Under the pieces are notes generated by a model. It was not told the DNA's origin. It saw only the letters and a program-made list of their open reading frames with translations, and did no database searches. From NCBI GenBank assembly GCA_946615295.1, contig CAMOHL010000037.1:1-7136 (forward strand): 7,136 nt of DNA, read 5' to 3'. Source of the DNA: an uncultured Clostridia bacterium (GTDB lineage: Bacteria > Bacillota > Clostridia > Christensenellales > UBA1242). Position numbers and translations under genes: made by a program. Positions 1-4,228 of the stretch are shown here, one piece after another. Each line of letters opens with the position of its first letter. The stretch's first letter is position 1.

Positions 1-28
1 AATAAAAACAGGTAGCATTTTTTACATA

Positions 29-457
29 ATGATTTTACACTTTTTCAACAACTTTTCAATCCTGTTTTTTGCTTTTGTGTTTGGACAAAGCGAGCAAACA
101 TCAAACTATTCAAATGCTTGGAATATAATTCTTCCTATAATATTAGCAATTGCTTCAGTGTTTGTTGTTTTGGGAATTTTGAAATTGATTAGTTATTTAT
201 TAAATAAAAAACAAACAGTAGAACTTGAAAAGGACAGCTCTTTGATTGTTGAAAATAAAACAAAAAATATTGATATTGAAGCTGAAAATTTAGACGAAAT
301 TACTGACACAATTGAACAGACAGCAAGCAATCAACAAATCGATAATCAAATTCAAAAAAAATCAATCAAATCGATTTTTGAGTGTCCAACATTGATTGTT
401 GCGATAGTAACAGGAGTTGTTTTTTGGATAATTGCTGTTATATCTGCATTTAAGTAG
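29..457 (+). CDS. Small hypothetical membrane protein, start uncertain
   Basis: I do not recognise this 142-residue protein. It has a hydrophobic N-terminal stretch (about residues 4-19, ending in FVFGQS, which could be a signal peptide or a first helix) and a strong membrane segment at about 32-58 followed by two lysines. An acidic, Gln/Asn-rich soluble linker spans about 62-113, and a C-terminal membrane helix spans about 120-140. Lys60-Lys61 suggest the linker is cytoplasmic. The ATG at 29 is the first in frame, but its only purine-rich candidate ribosome site (AGGT, 10-13) is about 15 bases away, which is too far. The reading frame stays open back to the window edge, so the true start may lie upstream. 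It stops with TAG 43 bases before the CPBP protease gene and is probably cotranscribed with it. Base composition matches its neighbours. No function is assigned. Confidence 0.6.
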   Translation: MILHFFNNFSILFFAFVFGQSEQTSNYSNAWNIILPIILAIASVFVVLGILKLISYLLNKKQTVELEKDSSLIVENKTKNIDIEAENLDEITDTIEQTASNQQIDNQIQKKSIKSIFECPTLIVAIVTGVVFWIIAVISAFK

Positions 458-500
458 TTATTTTGAAAAGAATTTTGAAATATTATATATAGGTAATATT

Positions 501-1616
501 ATGAATAAAGAAAAAAGTAAAAAGTTTTTGAAAATATTTATTATATATTTTGTTATTTTGGTCGCATTTGTGCTTGTTAGAGTTGCTTCTGCACTTGGAC
601 TTTTTAATGGCATAAAAAACGAAACAGTTTTGGATATTGTAAGCACTTCAATCATTCAAATTGGAATTTTGTTTGTGATTCCATTTTGCATGTATTTACT
701 GCTTTTCAAAAAAAAGCCAAAACAGCTATTTGAAGATTTTGGTTACAAAAAATTGAATTTTAAGGCAGTTTTGATTTGTTTTGGAATAGGGGCCCTTGCT
801 TATATTTTGAATTTGTTTGTTTCAAATCTATTTATTAGAATTTTGTATTTTATAGGCTACAATCCTTCATATAGTGTTGCGACCGAAGAAACAACAATGA
901 CATTTGTCAAGTTTTTGGTTTCAGTTGTTTCAGTGGCAATTATGCCTGCCTTGTTTGAAGAGTTTGTGCATAGGGGACTACTACTTAGGGGAACAAGTGA
1001 TGTTATTGGCTACAAGAGAGCAATAATTTTGAGTTCTGTTTTGTTTGGACTTATGCACATGAATATATCACAATTTTTCTATGCAACAATTCTTGGAGTA
1101 TTGATGGGAGTTGTTGCTGTTATGACAAGGAGCATTTGGCCAGCTGTAATAATCCATTTTTGCAATAACTTTTTGAATGTTTTGTCTGACTATTTGTCAT
1201 ACACAGAATTTTCAAGTTTCAGTATTTCAAATATCATAAACAACATTGCAAGTCAAAGTTTTGTTTTGTTTGTCGTATTCGTTGTTGTCGCAGTTACACT
1301 TTCAATCATTGGAATTTTGATATTACTAAAAAAACTATTTTTGTATACAGGATTCAAAAACTATAATCAAATGTTTGATGACATAGAATCAAAACTTAGA
1401 CAAAACAACGAAAATGTAACCGACAGCGAAATTGTTATGGTGTTTGAAAAATTTGTTTTTCCAAACCTAAAAAATCCAACAAATATTTTTGATTTGTATA
1501 TCAACGACAAAGGACAATATTTTGATTTCTCTTTCAAGTATAAAATTCCTATGATTTCTTGCATTGTGTTAGGGACATTGATAACAGTATTCACTTTTAT
1601 TTGGGGTGTTATATGA
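501..1616 (+). CDS. CPBP family intramembrane metalloprotease
   Basis: This is a polytopic membrane protein of 371 residues in the CPBP (CAAX protease and bacteriocin-processing, Abi) family of glutamate/histidine metalloproteases. All three family motifs are visible: EEFVHRG (Glu153, Glu154, Arg158), FGLMH (His185) and HFCNN (His219, Asn223). Hydrophobic helices lie at about 10-33, 45-69, 88-117, 135-152, 173-188, 195-215, 253-280 and 349-370. After the core there is a soluble stretch of about 68 residues (281-348) and one more helix, so it is longer at the C-terminus than a minimal family member. I chose ATG 501 over an in-frame ATG at 432, because 432 lies inside the preceding gene and AGGTAA at 491-496 sits just before 501. 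Its last bases overlap the rlmH start (ATGA), suggesting translational coupling. Substrate is unknown; relatives include prenyl-protein proteases and bacteriocin immunity or processing proteins. Confidence 0.92.
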   Translation: MNKEKSKKFLKIFIIYFVILVAFVLVRVASALGLFNGIKNETVLDIVSTSIIQIGILFVIPFCMYLLLFKKKPKQLFEDFGYKKLNFKAVLICFGIGALAYILNLFVSNLFIRILYFIGYNPSYSVATEETTMTFVKFLVSVVSVAIMPALFEEFVHRGLLLRGTSDVIGYKRAIILSSVLFGLMHMNISQFFYATILGVLMGVVAVMTRSIWPAVIIHFCNNFLNVLSDYLSYTEFSSFSISNIINNIASQSFVLFVVFVVVAVTLSIIGILILLKKLFLYTGFKNYNQMFDDIESKLRQNNENVTDSEIVMVFEKFVFPNLKNPTNIFDLYINDKGQYFDFSFKYKIPMISCIVLGTLITVFTFIWGVI

Positions 1617-2083
1617 TAACAATAAACATTGTTGCAGTTGGAAACTTGAAGGAAGATTATTGGAAAAAAGCGATTGCAGAATATCAAAAAAGAATTTCGC
1701 CATTTGCAAAGATAAATTTGATTGAAGTAAAAGAAAGTGATTATGGAAGTAGTGAAAAGCAAATTGAACTTGCAAAAAAAGAGGAAGGCGAGAGGATAAA
1801 AAAATATTTGTCTGGTTTTGTGTTTGCTCTTGAAATTGAAGGAACTCAGTTTGATAGTATAGGTTTTGCTAAAGAGCTTGACAAGTTATGTTTGCAGGGC
1901 AATTCAACTTTTACTTTTATTATTGGTGGCAGTTTTGGCATAGACAAAGAAGTCAGCAATATGGCAAACAAAAAACTTTCATTTTCAAAATTTACATTTC
2001 CACATCAACTTATGAGAGTGATTTTGATTGAACAAATATATAGAGTATTCACCATTCTAAATGGCAAAACATATCACAAATAA
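1613..2083 (+). CDS. rlmH: 23S rRNA (pseudouridine1915-N3)-methyltransferase RlmH
   Basis: RlmH is a SPOUT-class, knotted methyltransferase that acts as a homodimer. It uses S-adenosylmethionine to methylate N3 of pseudouridine 1915 in helix 69 of 23S rRNA on the assembled 70S ribosome. The 156-residue length matches the family (about 155-160). Visible signatures are the N-terminal IVAVGNLKE followed by YWKKAIAEYQKRI, the cofactor-loop segment FIIGGSFG (102-109), and the highly conserved C-terminus FPHQLMRVILIEQIYR (129-144) ending in YHK (154-156). The ATG at 1613 is preceded by GGGG at 1603-1606 and makes a four-base overlap with the protease stop. A longer in-frame start at 1559 would run deep into the upstream gene and is not needed. 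A hairpin terminator begins at its stop codon, so rlmH is the last gene of the first group. Confidence 0.97.
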   Translation: MITINIVAVGNLKEDYWKKAIAEYQKRISPFAKINLIEVKESDYGSSEKQIELAKKEEGERIKKYLSGFVFALEIEGTQFDSIGFAKELDKLCLQGNSTFTFIIGGSFGIDKEVSNMANKKLSFSKFTFPHQLMRVILIEQIYRVFTILNGKTYHK

Positions 2084-2123
2084 AACAAAAAATTCCAAAC
2101 TTTTGTTTGGTTTTTTTTGTTTT
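2082..2123 (+). terminator. Rho-independent terminator after rlmH
   Basis: The six-base arms CCAAAC (2095-2100) and GTTTGG (2105-2110) enclose a TTTT loop and are followed directly by eight T residues (2111-2118), one G and more T. The pairing extends outward after a 2x2 mismatch: 2082-2092 (A-rich with one C) is complementary to 2113-2123 (T-rich with one G). The A-rich upstream arm and T-rich downstream arm are near-symmetric, so it could in principle also terminate transcription from the other strand, although no opposite-strand gene is seen. The element starts inside the rlmH stop codon. Confidence 0.85.
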
Positions 2124-2135
2124 TTATTGCATAAT
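2107..2135 (+). promoter_or_regulatory. Possible tadA promoter overlapping the terminator
   Basis: TTGGTT (2107-2112) and CATAAT (2130-2135) are separated by 17 bases, which fits a weak sigma-A promoter. It would start transcription about 12 bases before the tadA ATG. The -35 box would sit in the right arm of the rlmH terminator. This is only a pattern match in a very AT-rich gap of 70 bases, but tadA needs some promoter here if the terminator works. Confidence 0.3.
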
Positions 2136-2140
2136 TAAAG

Positions 2141-2146
2141 AAAGGA
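2141..2146 (+). promoter_or_regulatory. Shine-Dalgarno of tadA that fixes the long start
   Basis: AAAGGA lies seven bases before the ATG at 2154. It supports translation from this ATG, even though homology to TadA only begins about 42-45 codons later. The in-frame ATG at 2289, where the conserved domain begins, has no comparable site at a usable distance (the nearest purine run, AAGAGG, is about 25 bases away). Confidence 0.75.
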
Positions 2147-2153
2147 ATTTTTT

Positions 2154-2723
2154 ATGACAAAATATATAAAAAAAAATGAAGATACTGATCAACAAAAAAA
2201 TGGTTGCTTAAAAGCCGAGCAATATAAAAATCACATCAAAAATGAAAAAAATCTTTTTCAAGAGGCAGAACAAAATGATGAATATTATATGACATTTGCC
2301 ATTCAAGAGGCAAAAAAGGCATATAAAAAAGGTGATGTGCCTGTTGGCTGTGTGATTGTCAAAAATGGTAAAATTATCGCACGGGGGTATAATAAAAAAG
2401 AAAAAAAGAAATGTTCTTTGTATCATGCCGAAATTGTCGCAATAAAAAATGCATGCAAACGAATTGGCGACTGGAGATTGAATGATTGCAAAATGTTTGT
2501 TACAATGGAGCCATGTGCAATGTGCGCAGGTGCAATTGTAAATCACAGAATAAAAACAGTTGTTGTTGGCATAACAGAACCAAATTTTGGTGCCTGTGGA
2601 AGTGGAATTGATATTTTGAATAATAGTAATCTCAACACAAAAACAACAATAATAACAGGAATATTACAAGACGAATGCAAACAACTTTTGCAAGAGTTTT
2701 TTAAGGAGAGAAGAAAAGCATAG
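2154..2723 (+). CDS. tadA: tRNA-specific adenosine-34 deaminase TadA
   Basis: TadA is a zinc-dependent homodimeric enzyme that deaminates the wobble adenosine A34 of tRNA-Arg(ACG) to inosine, allowing that tRNA to read CGU, CGC and CGA. The deaminase fold is clear: YYMTFAIQEAKKAY (44-57), GDVPVGCVIV (60-69), then HAE with zinc ligand His91 and proton-shuttling Glu93, and PCAMC (120-124) with zinc ligands Cys121 and Cys124. The 189-residue length exceeds the usual 150-170 because about 42-45 hydrophilic residues, rich in Lys, Asn, Gln and Glu, precede the domain. The start is set by AAAGGA seven bases upstream. The gene follows the rlmH terminator and is separated from the next gene by a promoter-bearing gap, so it may be transcribed alone. 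A free guanine or cytosine deaminase is an alternative, but the PCAMCAGAI context and FGACGSG segment (145-151) favour TadA. Confidence 0.93.
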   Translation: MTKYIKKNEDTDQQKNGCLKAEQYKNHIKNEKNLFQEAEQNDEYYMTFAIQEAKKAYKKGDVPVGCVIVKNGKIIARGYNKKEKKKCSLYHAEIVAIKNACKRIGDWRLNDCKMFVTMEPCAMCAGAIVNHRIKTVVVGITEPNFGACGSGIDILNNSNLNTKTTIITGILQDECKQLLQEFFKERRKA

Positions 2724-2752
2724 CTGTGTGGTATGTTTTTGTGATTATAAAA

Positions 2753-2781
2753 TTGACTTTTTGAATAAAAAATAATATTAT
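2753..2781 (+). promoter_or_regulatory. Sigma-A-type promoter for the glmU-like/pth/mfd group
   Basis: TTGACT (2753-2758; consensus TTGACA) and TATTAT (2776-2781; consensus TATAAT) are spaced by exactly 17 bases. Each box has five of six consensus bases. Transcription would be expected to start about seven bases beyond the -10 box, at or next to the ATG at 2788, implying a leaderless or nearly leaderless mRNA. The surroundings are extremely AT-rich, so the -10 alone means little; the -35 and spacing carry the weight. Confidence 0.55.
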
Positions 2782-2787
2782 AATAAT

Positions 2788-3693
2788 ATGGAAATAATGG
2801 AAGAAATAGAAAAAAAAGAACTTGTAAAATCATTTCAAAGCATAGAAAATGAAAATGCAAATATTTGCACTGTAATTTTGAATGTTAACAACCCAAAACT
2901 TGGAATAAAAAAACAACTTTCAGACATTCAAATTTTTGGCAAAACAATGAAGGAGTGGGTAGCAAATGCTGTTTTTGACACTAACATAAAGTATGTAAGC
3001 TATGAGTTTGGTGAAGACTTTTTGCCTGTTGTCAAAAATGCAGTTGACACAAATTCAAAATATACTTTTGTATTGTTTTCTGACACACCACTTTTTCAAA
3101 GAAAGACATTTTTGCAAATTATGGAATACTTCAAAATGAAAGATTTGTCAGTATTGAAACTCACAAGAGGATATGTTTTTGAAACACAATATCTTTTGAA
3201 AATAGAAAGTTTGCTAAATCCACAAATTCAATATTTTGAAGAGGAAGATTTTGTAACCTGTTTTTCACTAAAACAATTATCACTTATTAATGATATTATG
3301 AAGAACAGAATTTTGAATTATTTTATGAAAAATGGTGTCATCATAGAAGATCCATCAACAACCTTTATTGATGCTGATGTGCAAATTGGAGCAAACACAG
3401 TCATAAAGCCATTCAATGAACTTAGAGGAAATTGTATTGTTGAAGATGGTGTGCTATTAGATTCCAATAATTTGATATATAATAGTGTTATTTGTGAAAA
3501 ATGTAGAATTCATGGCGCAACAATAAAAAACTCACTTTTAGAAAAGAATGTTGAGGTTTTTGAACATTCAAAAATTTGCAAAAATTCAAAGATATGTGAG
3601 TCTGTCAAAGTTCCTGCATATTGTTTGATTAGCAATGCAGTTGTTACAAAAGATGACAAGCTAAAAAGTTTTTATGAATTTATAGGAGATTGA
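2788..3693 (+). CDS. GlmU-like protein, truncated and probably catalytically degenerate
   Basis: This 301-residue protein resembles the N-terminal two thirds of GlmU, the bifunctional UDP-GlcNAc synthase (about 450 residues). Residues about 25-165 correspond to the pyrophosphorylase domain, including a GKTMKEWV segment (51-58) and FSDTPLF (97-103; Asp99 aligns with the metal-binding Asp of GlmU). Residues about 172-195 carry the typical linker NRI..FM.NGV.I.DPSTTFID, followed by hexapeptide repeats of a left-handed beta helix to about residue 287. The nucleotide loop LAAGxGTRM, the QxGTxHA motif and the second metal-binding Asn (GVN motif) are not recognisable. The C-terminal acetyltransferase half with its catalytic His is absent. 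No ribosome site precedes ATG 2788; ATG 2797 is an alternative. The stop is followed at once by pth, whose ribosome site lies in its last codons. The glmU-pth-mfd order supports the family call; the actual function is unknown. Confidence 0.8.
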   Translation: MEIMEEIEKKELVKSFQSIENENANICTVILNVNNPKLGIKKQLSDIQIFGKTMKEWVANAVFDTNIKYVSYEFGEDFLPVVKNAVDTNSKYTFVLFSDTPLFQRKTFLQIMEYFKMKDLSVLKLTRGYVFETQYLLKIESLLNPQIQYFEEEDFVTCFSLKQLSLINDIMKNRILNYFMKNGVIIEDPSTTFIDADVQIGANTVIKPFNELRGNCIVEDGVLLDSNNLIYNSVICEKCRIHGATIKNSLLEKNVEVFEHSKICKNSKICESVKVPAYCLISNAVVTKDDKLKSFYEFIGD

Positions 3694-3694
3694 T

Positions 3695-4228
3695 ATGATT
3701 TTGATTGTTGGGCTTGGTAATTATGGAATTGAATATCAAGGCACAAATCACAATGCTGGTTTCATGGCAGTTCAAAGATTGATGGATGAAAATGGACTGG
3801 AAGCAACAAAAAAAGGATTCAAATCCTTGTATGCAAAGGGTGTTTTGTTTGGAGAAGATGTTGTTATAGCAAAACCCCAGACCTACATGAATTTGAGTGG
3901 CGAAGCAGTTGTGGCACTAAAAAACTTTTTCAAGCCAGACAAAATTTTGATTGTATATGATGATATTGATTTGCCATACGGGTCAATTAGATATAGAAAA
4001 AAGGGCAGTGCAGGAACTCATAATGGTATGAGAAATATCATTTCGCTTATGGGGACTGAAGATATCCCAAGAATTAGAATTGGAATAAAACCAGAAGAGC
4101 CAATTTATAGCCTGATGGACTTTGTTTTGGCAAAGATAAGCAAAAAATATGTTGATTTGTTCGACAATTCAGTTGAACAAACAATTGAAAAAATAAAAGA
4201 ATTTATCACAAAAAAGGGCGAAATATAA
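3695..4228 (+). CDS. pth: Peptidyl-tRNA hydrolase Pth
   Basis: Pth is a cytoplasmic monomeric esterase that releases peptides from peptidyl-tRNAs that fall off the ribosome, recycling the tRNA. It is usually essential. The 177-residue length is slightly short for the family (about 185-195). Conserved elements are IVGLGN (4-9), TNHNAGF with catalytic His19 (17-23), KPQTYMNLSG (60-69) with Asn66, YDDIDLP (88-94) with the catalytic-site Asp, and GTHNGMRNI (107-115) with Asn110. Two positions are unusual: Tyr10 replaces the Pro of GLGNPG, and Thr108 replaces the second Gly of the GGHNG motif. AGGAG at 3684-3688 lies six bases before the ATG, inside the end of the upstream gene. The stop TAA overlaps the mfd ATG by one base. 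The position between a glmU relative and mfd matches spoVC/pth in Bacillus. Confidence 0.97.
   Translation: MILIVGLGNYGIEYQGTNHNAGFMAVQRLMDENGLEATKKGFKSLYAKGVLFGEDVVIAKPQTYMNLSGEAVVALKNFFKPDKILIVYDDIDLPYGSIRYRKKGSAGTHNGMRNIISLMGTEDIPRIRIGIKPEEPIYSLMDFVLAKISKKYVDLFDNSVEQTIEKIKEFITKKGEI

Noticed and set aside
463..491. TTGAAA-17-TATATA promoter-like pattern before the CPBP protease gene
   Set aside because: Both boxes are weak, the region is nearly pure A/T, and the implied start would cut into the ribosome site at 491-496. Cotranscription from upstream is simpler.
458..655. Reverse-strand open frame of 65 codons, and other minus-strand frames at 1367-1775, 2208-2860, 4244-4438, 4876-5082, 5605-5814 and 6255-6479
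   Set aside because: All but small margins lie opposite confidently identified + strand genes. They are Phe/Ile/Leu-rich translations of A-rich coding strands, with no motifs or ribosome sites I can support.
2289..2723. Shorter tadA starting at Met46
   Set aside because: It fits the usual domain start but has no ribosome site at a usable distance, while ATG 2154 has a good one. It is kept as an open question in the findings.
2718..2741. Hairpin-like CATA...TATG followed by TTTTT after tadA as a terminator
   Set aside because: Only four A/T-rich base pairs close a nine-base loop, and the next inner pair is a mismatch. This is too weak to call.
3691..3760. Frameshift or premature stop explaining the short GlmU-like protein
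   Set aside because: The stop is followed at once by pth, with a proper ribosome site and start. No residual acetyltransferase sequence exists downstream in any frame.
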